A stretch of DNA of 19,413 nt from Actinomycetes bacterium (GCA_023389745.1 JAEWED010000092.1:1-19413); one strand, 5' to 3'. Counted from the first letter of the stretch, positions 1-8,094 are shown. Made by a program: numbers and translations. Notes: generated by a model not told the origin, from the letters alone.

Positions 1-503
1 TGCGGTCGCTGGTGCAGACGGTGCTCGACCGCTACGACGCAGCCCTGACGACCGTCGCCGCCGACCCGCTGGCGGCCACCCGACCGGACGACGGCAGCGA
101 GGCACGGCCCGGGCTCGCCGAGTGGCACTCGGCCGTGGTCGAGGGCGGCTCCTTCTCGACGGCCATGCTCGCCGAGCTGGTGGACCGGGCGATGCACGAG
201 TCCACCGTCGTGCGTCCCGGTCCCGACGGTCGGTCGTACCGGCACGTCGCGCTGCAGGCCGTGGCCGACGGCGACCTCGTGTCGTTCACCTGGTGCGGGC
301 ACGCGCCCGGTCTGGGGATCGACACCACGACCGGCGAGGTCGTCGACGACGCCGTGGCGCTGTCGCACGGCACCGGTGAGCTCCGGTACGAGGGGTCGCA
401 GTGGCGGCTGCTGACACTCGATGCGTTCGACCTCGACGTCGCAGCACCCGGGACGCCCGATCCGTGCCCGGGCGAGGTCGTCGCGACGGGGGCGGCCCGA
501 TGA
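1..503 (+). CDS. Hypothetical protein, probably 5'-truncated by the window edge
   Basis: The frame is open from the first base (first full codon at 3) to TGA at 501-503. A GTG at 12 could start a 163-residue protein. No ribosome-binding site can be judged in 11 bases, so I think the gene begins outside the window. I do not recognise the family with confidence. The protein is acidic. It has a conserved-looking centre (FTWCGHAPGLGID, then TGEVVDD) and ends in a PDPCPGE-type tail. The alternating beta-like segments and aromatic residues would suit a small NTF2-like fold, but that is a guess. Its stop overlaps the ATG of the next gene as ATGA, so the two are probably one operon and translated together. 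Confidence 0.7.
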   Translation, partial: RSLVQTVLDRYDAALTTVAADPLAATRPDDGSEARPGLAEWHSAVVEGGSFSTAMLAELVDRAMHESTVVRPGPDGRSYRHVALQAVADGDLVSFTWCGHAPGLGIDTTTGEVVDDAVALSHGTGELRYEGSQWRLLTLDAFDLDVAAPGTPDPCPGEVVATGAAR

Positions 504-1474
504 GCCGGCGCCGCGCACCCTTCGTCGGCGGCCGCATGCTCGCCGTCGGGGTCCTCGTCCTCGGGCTGGCCGTCGTGGGCGTGGCCGGTGCACCGCCCGC
601 CGGCGCCGACCGTGGCGGCGGCGCCCGCTCCCACGTCGTCGGACGCGGCGACATCGTCACGTCGATCCTCGGATGGGACCGGAACCCGCCACGCGGCGGC
701 GCTCCTCGGGGCACCGCTCCCCGCTGCCGGTGGCGGACCTTCGGTGACGCCGAGCTCGAGTGGTTCGTCGCGGTCGCCACGCACCTCGCTGCATCCGGGG
801 TCGCCGTGCCCGTACCGGACGAGCTCCGGGCACTGCTCGGCAGCGGCGTGCTGCCCGACGGCGACCTGCAGGCCCGCGTCTGCGACGGCCGCATCACCGA
901 GGTGCGCTTCGTCGACATCGGCACCCGTGACCCGTTGCGGATCCTCGAGCGCCGCATGATCACCCACCTGCCGGTTCCCGACCCGAGGATCTCCCCGCCC
1001 AGCGCGGCAGCGGTGCCGGTGGGGCACCCGGTGTTCTTCTCGATCGACCCGGAGGACTGGACCGAGGTCGGCGGTTCGATCACGGTGGACGGCCTGACCG
1101 CAGAGGTCCGTGCCCGACCGGTGTCGATGCGGATCCTTCCCGGCGATCCCGGTGCCGCCACGTCGACCTGCCAGGGGCGCGGGCGCGCCTACGACCCCGA
1201 CGACGCCGCTCCCCCACGCCACCAGGCGACCCGACCGGGCGTGTGCAGCGTCACCTACGCGACCGCCACGGCGGGTCGCCGCTCGACTCGGTCAGCGGGC
1301 AACGGCCCGCTCGGCGACGCCCGACCCCAGAGCTGGGTCGGCACCGTGACCGTGCTCTGGCAGGCGGAGTGGCGCGTGGGCGACGGCGAGTGGGCATCGC
1401 TCGGCACGATCCCGCGCACCCGGCTGATCGAACGGTCGGTGGGCGAGGTGACGACCACGCTCGAACGCCCCTGA
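500..1474 (+). CDS. Secreted protein resembling Tad/Flp-pilus-locus associated exported proteins
   Basis: I chose the ATG at 500 because it overlaps the upstream stop as ATGA and puts a signal peptide at the N-terminus: basic MSRRR, a hydrophobic stretch at about 13-31, and a likely cleavage at AGA|D near residue 36. An upstream in-frame start at 401 would bury this signal. The mature part (324 residues in all) has Pro-rich spacing near 165-185. It then has a GDPG...C.G.GRAYDP segment and a later GVCSVTY motif, whose two cysteines could form a disulfide. The C-terminus reads TVTVLWQAEWRVGDG. From memory, this order of motifs resembles secreted proteins encoded next to TadE/TadG pilus genes in actinobacteria. 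No pilus gene is in the window, so the role is inference. The gene converges on the sulfatase with a 34-bp gap. Confidence 0.72.
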   Translation: MSRRRAPFVGGRMLAVGVLVLGLAVVGVAGAPPAGADRGGGARSHVVGRGDIVTSILGWDRNPPRGGAPRGTAPRCRWRTFGDAELEWFVAVATHLAASGVAVPVPDELRALLGSGVLPDGDLQARVCDGRITEVRFVDIGTRDPLRILERRMITHLPVPDPRISPPSAAAVPVGHPVFFSIDPEDWTEVGGSITVDGLTAEVRARPVSMRILPGDPGAATSTCQGRGRAYDPDDAAPPRHQATRPGVCSVTYATATAGRRSTRSAGNGPLGDARPQSWVGTVTVLWQAEWRVGDGEWASLGTIPRTRLIERSVGEVTTTLERP

Positions 1475-1508
1475 CGCTTCCGGCCCTCGGCGTCGTGCGA
1501 CTCCAGGC

Positions 1509-3845
1509 TCACTCGAACGTGCGACCCCAGTCGCGGAGCATGTCGAGGAAGCCGGCCGGGCTGTCGGGCGCCGGCTCGCCCGGCTGGTACGCGACATGGC
1601 GCAGCGTGCCCGAGAACGGGAAGGCGCCGTGGCGCTCGTGCAGCGCCCAGCTCACCGGCGAGCGCCGGTCGATGCCGATGTCGATGCCCTGGAACGGCGC
1701 CATGGCCATCAGCAGTCGGAATCCCGTGTCGCTCGCGACCTCGGCGCCGTCGACGGCGAGGGCCAGATCCCAGAGGTTCCCGCCGGGGCAGGTGATGCGC
1801 AGCTCCAGGTCGTGGTCGCCGGGCTCGACGACGGGACCCCGGACCTCTCGCTCGACGCCGTAGCCGTTGTGCACCGCGACGAGCTCCGAGTTGTCGTCGA
1901 CGTACAGGGCGTAGCCGCCCCCCTGGTCGCCGTGTGCGACGAGCACGCCGCAGTCACCCTCGGCGAGGGTCACCGACGCGGTGATCGTCACGTCACGCCA
2001 CAGGATCAGGCGCTGTGAGCGCCAGCGGTCCAGCGACGGCGTCTGCGGACCGAACACCACCGGACGGTCGTAGCGCTCGGTCCACGGCGGACGCAGCAGG
2101 TATCGGTAGCCGGTCCCCTCGTCGAGCGGGAAGATCTGGTTGTCCCACGCCGCGACGTCCCACGCCTCGATCAGCTCGGCCAGTCGTTCGGGCTCGTCCG
2201 CGGCCAGGTCGCGCACCTGCGACGGGTCCGTGGACATGTCGAAGAGCTCCCAGGGCTCCGCCGAGAACGAGGTGTGCTCCTCGTGGCGGGTCACGGCCTC
2301 CCAATGGCCCCGGCGGTAGCCGCGGTGGCCCTCGTTCTCGATCACCACGTCCTTCGATCGGCCCTCTGCCGCGGCGTCGAACAGCGCGGCGCCCACGTCC
2401 TCGCCCGCCAGCTCCAACGACGGCACGCCCCGCCAGATCGCCGGGCGTTCCACGCCGGCCAGACCGAGCAAGGTGGGCAGCAGGTCGGTCACGTGCACGA
2501 ACTGGTTCCGCAGCTCGCCGGCGGGGATGCCACCAGCCGGCCACGACACGATGAAGGGCACCGAGTGGCCGCCGCGGTGTGCGTTGATCTTGTACAGGCG
2601 GAACGGGGTGTTCGACACCATCGCCCAACCACGCGGGTAGTGCGGGAACGTCGTGGGCCCGCCCATCTCGTCGAGCCTGGCCAGGTCCTCGTCGAAGGGC
2701 TCGTCGGCACCGGTGCGGCCGAAGTGCAGGGTGCGCAGGTAGGCGCTGGTGCCGTCGGCCTCGCCTTCGCGCGAACCGCCGTTGTCGGACGTGAAGACGA
2801 AGATCGTGTTGTCCCACTCGCCCAGCTCCTCGAGCGCGGCGCGCAGGCGGGCGACGTTCTGGTCGATGTTGTCGACCATCGCTGCGTAGACCGCCATGTA
2901 CTTGGCGAACAGCAGCTTGCGATCTTCGGACAGCTCGTCCCACGCGGGCACGTCGTCGCCGTGCTCGGCGTTGCGGGGCGCCAGGGGCGTCCCCGGCGGG
3001 ATCACGCCGAGCTCGAGCTGACGCTCGTAGCGAGCCTGACGAATCGCGTCCCAGCCGGCCCGGTAGACGTCGTCGTGGCGCTCGATGTCGACGGCCTTCG
3101 CGTGCAGCGGCGCGTGGACCGCCCCCTGTGCGTGGTACAGCAGGAACGGCTTGGTCGGATCCGACGCCTTGCTCTCACGGATCATCGACACCGCACGGTC
3201 GGTCAGGTCGTCGGTCAGGAAGTACCCCTCGGGGTACTCGTCGACGGCCACCGCGTGGTTGTCCTCGATCAGCCGGTGCGGGTGGTGCAGGTTCGTGAAG
3301 CCGTCGAGGAACCCGTAGTAGCGGTCGAAGCCCTTCTGCAGCGGCCACGACGACCGGTCACCGGCGTCGTTGGCGTTGCTGTCCTTGGTGAGGTGCCACT
3401 TGCCGACCATGAGGGTCTGGTAGCCGGCGCCGCGCAGCACCTCGGCGAGCGTCGGGGCGAACGGGGTGAGTTGCATCTCGTAGCCGGGGAAGCCCGGGTC
3501 CGAGTGCGCGACGTGCCCCATGCCCGCACGGTGCGGCTCGAGGCCGGTCAGCAGCGCAGCACGCGTCGGCGAGCACATCGGGGTCGAGTGGTAGTCGGTG
3601 AAGCGGACGCCCTCGGCGGCGAGCCGGTCGATGTTCGGCGTCGGGATCTCGGAGCCGTAGCACCCGAGGTCGGCGAACCCGAGGTCGTCGCACATCATCA
3701 CCACGATGTTCGGCGAGCCCTCGACGGCAGGAGCCGGCGACCACGACGGCTCCGAGGTCGCGAACACACGACCCACCTTCCCTCCGAACCCCGCGTACGC
3801 CAGGGTCGGATCGTCGGGCTGCTGCTGGTCGGTTCCGCTCGTCAC
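1509..3845 (-). CDS. Arylsulfatase (sulfatase family S1, AtsA-like), 778 aa
   Basis: This enzyme would hydrolyse sulfate esters. From a GTG start at 3845 the N-terminal region GFGGKVGRVFATSEPSW is followed by SPNIVVMMCDDLGFADLG (metal-binding Asp53-Asp54). The formylglycine signature CSPTR follows at residues 91-95, where Cys91 would be oxidised to the catalytic formylglycine. GKWHLT and FVFTSDNGG, a later metal-binding segment, are also present. About 150 C-terminal residues after the catalytic domain look beta-rich and may be an accessory sandwich. The length is close to mycobacterial AtsA (about 790 aa). I see no signal peptide, so the enzyme may be cytoplasmic. GTG 3845 was preferred over the upstream in-frame start at 3968 because homology-like sequence begins only after it and a -10-like TACGCT ends exactly 7 nt before it. 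No formylglycine-generating enzyme is in the window. The gene is divergent from the FAD dehydrogenase. Confidence 0.93.
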   Translation of the reverse strand: MTSGTDQQQPDDPTLAYAGFGGKVGRVFATSEPSWSPAPAVEGSPNIVVMMCDDLGFADLGCYGSEIPTPNIDRLAAEGVRFTDYHSTPMCSPTRAALLTGLEPHRAGMGHVAHSDPGFPGYEMQLTPFAPTLAEVLRGAGYQTLMVGKWHLTKDSNANDAGDRSSWPLQKGFDRYYGFLDGFTNLHHPHRLIEDNHAVAVDEYPEGYFLTDDLTDRAVSMIRESKASDPTKPFLLYHAQGAVHAPLHAKAVDIERHDDVYRAGWDAIRQARYERQLELGVIPPGTPLAPRNAEHGDDVPAWDELSEDRKLLFAKYMAVYAAMVDNIDQNVARLRAALEELGEWDNTIFVFTSDNGGSREGEADGTSAYLRTLHFGRTGADEPFDEDLARLDEMGGPTTFPHYPRGWAMVSNTPFRLYKINAHRGGHSVPFIVSWPAGGIPAGELRNQFVHVTDLLPTLLGLAGVERPAIWRGVPSLELAGEDVGAALFDAAAEGRSKDVVIENEGHRGYRRGHWEAVTRHEEHTSFSAEPWELFDMSTDPSQVRDLAADEPERLAELIEAWDVAAWDNQIFPLDEGTGYRYLLRPPWTERYDRPVVFGPQTPSLDRWRSQRLILWRDVTITASVTLAEGDCGVLVAHGDQGGGYALYVDDNSELVAVHNGYGVEREVRGPVVEPGDHDLELRITCPGGNLWDLALAVDGAEVASDTGFRLLMAMAPFQGIDIGIDRRSPVSWALHERHGAFPFSGTLRHVAYQPGEPAPDSPAGFLDMLRDWGRTFE

Positions 3846-3852
3846 GGGCAGC

Positions 3853-3858
3853 AGCGTA
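3853..3858 (-). promoter_or_regulatory. -10-like TACGCT for a leaderless sulfatase transcript
   Basis: TACGCT is read on the minus strand and followed by seven bases and then the GTG start. No Shine-Dalgarno sequence precedes the start. I see no convincing -35 at the usual distance. The spacing would place transcription initiation at or next to the start codon. Confidence 0.45.
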
Positions 3859-3915
3859 GGGAGCCGCCGCACCACATGCCCGCACCCGGTTGCCCGTCGC
3901 CGGTGGGCGGCGGAC

Positions 3916-3921
3916 CAAGAT
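3916..3921 (+). promoter_or_regulatory. -10-like CAAGAT for a leaderless FAD dehydrogenase transcript
   Basis: CAAGAT is followed by GGACCCC and then ATG at 3929, the same 7-nt spacing seen at other first genes in the window. A possible -35 TTGCCC at 3890-3895 lies 20 bp upstream, which is longer than usual. This spacing is the reason I prefer ATG 3929 over ATG 3920. Confidence 0.35.
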
Positions 3922-3928
3922 GGACCCC

Positions 3929-5368
3929 ATGACCCCGGACGCGCACGGCGAGGTTCCCGAGCCGCCACGGCTGGCGCGTGCGGTCGTCGACGAGTTGCGG
4001 GCGGAGCTCGACGACGCCGCGATCCTCGACCCGGCCGACCCGACGGTGGGACGGTCCGACCTGGAGCGCTACGTGGTGCCCGCCCGCGGACCCGCCGGTG
4101 CCGCGGCCGCGGTGGTCCGTCCGGCGACGACCGAGCAGGTCCGCAGCGTCGTCGCCTGGGCGCGCCGACATCACCTGCGCCTCATCCCCCAGGGGGCCAA
4201 CACCGGGCTCGTCGGCGCCTCGACCCCCGGCGCCGCGGGTGAGGTGGTCCTCAGCCTGGAACGGCTCGATCCCGAACCCCGCATCGACCCGGTGGACCGC
4301 ACCGCGGTCGTCGGCGCGGGCACACGCCTGTCGACGCTCAACGACGCCGCGGCGCAGCACGGTCTGGTGCTGCCGATCGACCTGGGCGCGGACCCGTCGA
4401 TCGGCGGGATGGTCGCCACCAACACCGGCGGCGCTCGCATGGTGCGCCACGGCGACATGCGACGGCACGTCCTGGGGCTGCACGCGGTGATCGCGGACGA
4501 CGACTGCTCGGTGGTGGGCACGCTCGACGGGTTGCGCAAGCACAACGTCGGCCCGTCGATCGAGCAGCTGCTGATCGGGTCCGCCGGCGCGTTCGGCATC
4601 GTGACCACGGTCCAGGTCGAGCTGTCGGTCGTCGAGCCGCATCGCAGCTGCGCCTGGCTGGCACCGACCGACGACGACGCAGCGATCGGTGCACTCGTCG
4701 AGATCGAGCGCGCACACGCCTCCGAGCTCTCGGCGTTCGAGGTGCTCTCGGCACCGGCGGTGGTCGCCGGGGCGAGCCGGGGCGGCCACGGCGCGCCCTT
4801 CGACCCTGTGCCGCCCCTGTCGGTGCTCGTGGAGTTCGCCGGCGACGACGACGTCGAGGACGCACTCGTCGACGCGCTGGACCGCTGCTCGCAGCTCGGG
4901 CTGCTCACCGATGCGGTGGTGGTGCCACCCGACCACGCCTGGGCGCTGCGCCACGCGGTCACCGAGGGCCTGCGCGACCTCGGCGTCGTGACCGGGTTCG
5001 ACCTGTCCGTGCCACGGCCGGCGCTGCCGGCGCTGCGTCACGCGGTGGCCGAGGCGGTCGTGGGCCGGTTCCCCCGGGCCACCACTGCGGACTTCGGTCA
5101 CTGGGGCGACGGTGGCGTGCACTGCAACGTCGTGTGGCCACCGGACGCGCCGCCCAGCGCGCAGGAGCTCGACGAGGTCCGGGCGCTGGTCTTCGACCTG
5201 GTCGTCGACCGCTTCGACGGCAGCTACAGCGCCGAGCACGGCATCGGGCCGCACAACGCATCGCAGTGGGAGCGACGCACCGACCCGGCCCGCCGACGGA
5301 TGCTGGCCGCGCTCCGCCAGGTCGTCGATCCGCTCGGCGTGCTCGGCCACGCGGACCTGCCGTTCTGA
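3929..5368 (+). CDS. FAD-binding oxidoreductase, GlcD / D-2-hydroxyacid dehydrogenase type
   Basis: This is a flavoprotein of the vanillyl-alcohol-oxidase fold that probably oxidises a D-2-hydroxy acid such as D-lactate, glycolate or D-2-hydroxyglutarate; the substrate cannot be read from sequence. The FAD_binding_4 domain occupies about 50-240: PATTEQV, then the pyrophosphate loop PQGANTGLVG near 87-96 and SIGGMVATNTGG near 157-168. The FAD-oxidase C-terminal domain has HWGDGGVHCN at 391-400 (catalytic and metal-binding histidines) and SAEHGIG at 434-440. Two departures from the family are visible. The residue region after EHGIG is PHN, where a lysine is usual (GxxK), and the end is DPLGVLGHADLPF instead of the common DPxGxxNPGK. 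It stands alone, divergent from the sulfatase. ATG 3920 (three codons longer) is the alternative start. Confidence 0.9.
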   Translation: MTPDAHGEVPEPPRLARAVVDELRAELDDAAILDPADPTVGRSDLERYVVPARGPAGAAAAVVRPATTEQVRSVVAWARRHHLRLIPQGANTGLVGASTPGAAGEVVLSLERLDPEPRIDPVDRTAVVGAGTRLSTLNDAAAQHGLVLPIDLGADPSIGGMVATNTGGARMVRHGDMRRHVLGLHAVIADDDCSVVGTLDGLRKHNVGPSIEQLLIGSAGAFGIVTTVQVELSVVEPHRSCAWLAPTDDDAAIGALVEIERAHASELSAFEVLSAPAVVAGASRGGHGAPFDPVPPLSVLVEFAGDDDVEDALVDALDRCSQLGLLTDAVVVPPDHAWALRHAVTEGLRDLGVVTGFDLSVPRPALPALRHAVAEAVVGRFPRATTADFGHWGDGGVHCNVVWPPDAPPSAQELDEVRALVFDLVVDRFDGSYSAEHGIGPHNASQWERRTDPARRRMLAALRQVVDPLGVLGHADLPF

Positions 5369-5369
5369 T

Positions 5370-5401
5370 CGCTGCCCGACGTCCTCGGTCGAGGATCAGC
5401 G
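5370..5401. terminator. Stem-loop between convergent genes, possible bidirectional terminator
   Basis: TCCTCG-GT-CGAGGA (5382-5395) is a 6-bp inner stem, and CGCTG/CAGCG arms outside it can extend the fold across an internal loop. It sits in the 27-bp gap between the convergent FAD dehydrogenase and GGDEF-EAL stops. No T tract follows on either side, so function is uncertain. Confidence 0.3.
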
Positions 5402-7918
5402 GTGGGAGTCGACCACGTCGTCGACGAGCACGCCGTGGCGGTCGAGCAGCAGGTCGGTGATCTGCGCGGCCGGCACCGGGCGAGAGAAGTAGTGGCCCTG
5501 TGCCAGCCCGCAGCCGAGCGCGTGCAGCGACTCCGCCTGTGCCGACGTCTCCACCCCTTCGGCGATGCACTCCTTGTCGAGCGCCCGAGCCAGGTGCACC
5601 ACCGCGTTGACGATCGCCGTGTCGCCCTCGTCGACATCGATGCCGGCGACGAACGACCGGTCGAGCTTCACCGCGTCCACGGGGAAGCTGCGCAGGTAGG
5701 TCAGCGACGAGTAGCCGGTCCCGAAGTCGTCGAGGGCGATCCGCGCGCCGAGCAGCTTGAGCCGTTCCAGGCGGGCGCGGGCCGCGACCACGTCGTCGAG
5801 CATCACGCTCTCGGTGATCTCGAGCCAGAGCGAGCCCGGTGTGGTCACCTTGGCGTCGGTGACCTCGGCGACGACGCCCGCGAAGCTCGGGTGCTGCAGC
5901 TGACGGGCCGACACGTTGACCGCCACGCTCAGGTCGGACCAACCGGGCAGCGACTGCCACTCCGAGAGCTGCGCACAGGCCGTCTCGAGCACCCAGGCCC
6001 CGACGGGCACGATGAGCCCGGTCTCCTCGGCGATCGGGATGAAGTCGGCGGGCTGCACCAGGCGACCGTCGCGGCGCCACCGCAGCAGCGACTCGACGCC
6101 CGTCATCCGACCCGTCGCCAGGTCGACGACCGGCTGGTAGTAGAGCTCCAGCTCCTCGCCGTGGCTGGTGCGGCGCAGCGAGGTCTCGATGCGCTGACGT
6201 TCCGAGGCTCGCTCCCGGAGCTCGTCGTCGAAGATCACCCAGCGGCCACGACCGTCGGTCTTGGCGCGGTACATGGCGGTGTCCGCGTCGCGCAGCACGG
6301 CCGACGGGTCGGTGTCGGACTCGTCGGCGAACGAGATCCCGATCGACACGCCGAGCTGCACCTCTCGACCGCCGGTGCGCCACGGGGCCCGCAGCGCCGA
6401 CTCGATGCGATGGGCGATGACCACCGCGTCCTCGGGACGGTCGAGCCGCTCGCAGAGCACGACGAACTCGTCGCCGCCGAAGCGGGCGACGGTGTCGCCG
6501 GGGCGCACCACCGACGTGATCCGCTCCGCCACACCGCGCAGCACCTGGTCACCCAGGTCGTGGCCGAGGGTGTCGTTCACCGACTTGAAGTGGTCGATGT
6601 CGACGAAGAGCAGCGCGATCGACGATCGCCCCGGGATCTCGCGCAGCCCGTCGAGGGCGTGTGCGACCCGGTCGAACAGCAGCGCCCGGTTCGCGAGCCC
6701 CGTCAGCGGATCGTGGGTCGCCTGCTCCTCGAGCGACATCTCGAGGCGCTTGCGGTCCCTGATGTCGCGTCCGACCGCCGAGAAGAACCTCGCCGTCGGA
6801 TCGGCGGGATCTCCGTGCACCAGCACCTGGACGAGCATCGGCACGATCTCGCCGTCGGGTCGCAGCGCCGTGGCCTCGCCCGACCAGCGACGCTCGCCGT
6901 CGGCGTCGTCGAGCATCTCCCGGATCCGGTCGAACCACGAGCCCTCCGGGTGCCAGTCGACGTCGAGGCGCCCGCCGCCGCCCAGCTCGGCCAGGCCGAA
7001 GAAGGCACGGGCCGCAGCGTTGGCGTACCGGAGGCTCCCGTCGCCGTCGAGCAGCACGGCGACGTCGTCGGTCAGGTCGAAGATCTCGGACAGCAGCCGG
7101 CGGTCCTGCTTGGCCCGGGCCGCCTCGGCGGTCTGTGCGCGCAGGGCGCTCGACGCGCGGTGGTGCGCGGTCACGTCGCGGAAGTTCGACACGATCCCGG
7201 CGACCTCGGGGTCGTCCAAGTGGTTCGCGAGCACCGTCTCGACCCAGCGCTCCTCGCCCGAGGCGTGGGTACATCGAACCTGCAGCCGGCGGACTCGTTG
7301 CGGGTCGGCGGCGACGTCGTCGTGCGCCGCGACCAGTCGGGCCCGATCGGGCTCGTCGACCGAAGCCTCGATCCGGTGGCCGACGGTCTCCTCGGCGCTG
7401 TAGCCGAGGATCCGGTGGATGGCGTCGCTCGCATACGTGACGACCCGGTCGCGACCGGTCACCAGCAGGCTGTCGTTGCTGTTCTGGAGCAGGGCGCGGA
7501 AGCGACGCTCGGAGTTTCGCAACGCCTCGTCCGCGGCGACCTGGCGCGTCACGTCGCGCATCGACATCAGCACGCCGCGGACCGCCGGGTCCTCGCGCAG
7601 GTCCCGTCCGGCGATCTCGACCCAGACCCAGCTGCCGTCGCGCCGGGCGGCACGGCACACCGTGCGGCACTCGTCGGGATCAGTCCCGTCGAGCAGCGCC
7701 GCGAAGTTCTGGAGCGCCTGCGCGTGCGACTCGGGGTGGATCAGCGCCATCGGGTCCCCGGCGACGATCTCCTCGGGTGCCCAGCCGCCGAGCCGCTCGA
7801 CCGCGCCGCTCACCCACTTCACGGTGAGGTCCTCGCCCACCACGAGCAGGGCGTCCGACGACGCGTCCAGCACGACTCGGTAGTACTCGTCGGATCGTCG
7901 CTGCTCGGAGTCGGTCAT
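5396..7918 (-). CDS. PAS-PAS-PAS-GGDEF-EAL cyclic-di-GMP signalling protein, 840 aa
   Basis: This is a predicted bifunctional c-di-GMP enzyme. No membrane segment is visible, so it is likely cytosolic. Three PAS domains lie at about 10-125, 136-255 and 275-390. The GGDEF domain is at about 396-560, with intact GGDEF (481-485) and an inhibitory-site RPGD (472-475) five residues upstream, so an active, product-inhibited diguanylate cyclase is likely. The EAL domain is at about 585-835. Its signature reads ESLLRW (from Glu609) instead of EALLRW. The other catalytic motifs are present: NVSARQL, LEITES, DDFGTGYSSL, KLDRSF, EGVET and QGHYFSRP. Phosphodiesterase activity is therefore plausible. ATG 7918 overlaps the TGA of a 16-codon mini-ORF as ATGA and has no Shine-Dalgarno of its own, so translation is probably coupled. 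A GTG at 7951 is an in-frame alternative that adds 11 residues. Confidence 0.93.
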   Translation of the reverse strand: MTDSEQRRSDEYYRVVLDASSDALLVVGEDLTVKWVSGAVERLGGWAPEEIVAGDPMALIHPESHAQALQNFAALLDGTDPDECRTVCRAARRDGSWVWVEIAGRDLREDPAVRGVLMSMRDVTRQVAADEALRNSERRFRALLQNSNDSLLVTGRDRVVTYASDAIHRILGYSAEETVGHRIEASVDEPDRARLVAAHDDVAADPQRVRRLQVRCTHASGEERWVETVLANHLDDPEVAGIVSNFRDVTAHHRASSALRAQTAEAARAKQDRRLLSEIFDLTDDVAVLLDGDGSLRYANAAARAFFGLAELGGGGRLDVDWHPEGSWFDRIREMLDDADGERRWSGEATALRPDGEIVPMLVQVLVHGDPADPTARFFSAVGRDIRDRKRLEMSLEEQATHDPLTGLANRALLFDRVAHALDGLREIPGRSSIALLFVDIDHFKSVNDTLGHDLGDQVLRGVAERITSVVRPGDTVARFGGDEFVVLCERLDRPEDAVVIAHRIESALRAPWRTGGREVQLGVSIGISFADESDTDPSAVLRDADTAMYRAKTDGRGRWVIFDDELRERASERQRIETSLRRTSHGEELELYYQPVVDLATGRMTGVESLLRWRRDGRLVQPADFIPIAEETGLIVPVGAWVLETACAQLSEWQSLPGWSDLSVAVNVSARQLQHPSFAGVVAEVTDAKVTTPGSLWLEITESVMLDDVVAARARLERLKLLGARIALDDFGTGYSSLTYLRSFPVDAVKLDRSFVAGIDVDEGDTAIVNAVVHLARALDKECIAEGVETSAQAESLHALGCGLAQGHYFSRPVPAAQITDLLLDRHGVLVDDVVDSHR

Positions 7919-7965
7919 GGATCGGGGAGCCGTGGGGCGGCAGTCGGCCACGTGATGTGCCGCAT
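7915..7965 (-). CDS. Possible leaderless 16-aa mini-ORF coupled to the GGDEF-EAL gene
   Basis: Reading MRHITWPTAAPRLPDP then TGA, it starts at ATG 7965, exactly six bases after a good -10-like hexamer (TACACT). Its stop overlaps the ATG of the GGDEF-EAL gene (ATGA). The geometry fits a leaderless upstream ORF that delivers ribosomes to a start lacking its own Shine-Dalgarno. I recognise no peptide family. It may have no product function, and AAGGA just before this ATG could instead serve the GTG at 7951. Confidence 0.4.
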   Translation of the reverse strand: MRHITWPTAAPRLPDP

Positions 7966-7971
7966 CCTTGG

Positions 7972-7977
7972 AGTGTA
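7972..7977 (-). promoter_or_regulatory. -10-like TACACT upstream of the mini-ORF and GGDEF-EAL gene
   Basis: TACACT on the minus strand is a close match to TANNNT. The -35 region reads GTGGAG at a 17-bp spacing, which is poor. The predicted transcript start is at about 7965, on or next to the mini-ORF ATG. Confidence 0.45.
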
Positions 7978-8020
7978 CGGAGCGCCTCTCGCGTCTCCAC
8001 CCGCACAGGACCCGAATCTC

Positions 8021-8042
8021 ACCGTCGACAGGTGTCGACGGT
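8021..8042. repeat. Perfect 10-bp inverted repeat, possible operator
   Basis: ACCGTCGACA (8021-8030) and TGTCGACGGT (8033-8042) are exact reverse complements separated by GG. It lies in the 125-bp gap between the DoxX-like gene end and the mini-ORF, about 45 bp upstream of the TACACT hexamer. The 2-nt centre and lack of a T tract suit a DNA-level operator better than an RNA terminator, but either is possible. Confidence 0.5.
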
Positions 8043-8094
8043 CACCGACCGCCGACGGTCACCCGAACGCGGTCACCCGAGCATCCACGGTCAC
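8039..8094. repeat. Four direct copies of CGGTCAC
   Basis: CGGTCAC occurs at 8039-8045, 8056-8062, 8070-8076 and 8088-8094, start-to-start 17, 14 and 18 bp. The first overlaps the right arm of the dyad at 8021-8042 and the last runs into the 3' end of the DoxX-like gene. Such an array could bind a regulator upstream of the GGDEF-EAL promoter. No known site type is recognised. Confidence 0.4.

Noticed and set aside
2274..3932. Plus-strand open frame of about 550 codons opposite the sulfatase
   Set aside because: The sulfatase signature CSPTR and metal motifs are on the minus strand. The opposite frame lacks any motif.
7916..7951. GTG 7951 as the true start of the GGDEF-EAL gene
   Set aside because: It is possible, since AAGGA lies upstream, but the spacing is long and the ATGA coupling with a leaderless ORF favours ATG 7918. 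Not fully excluded.
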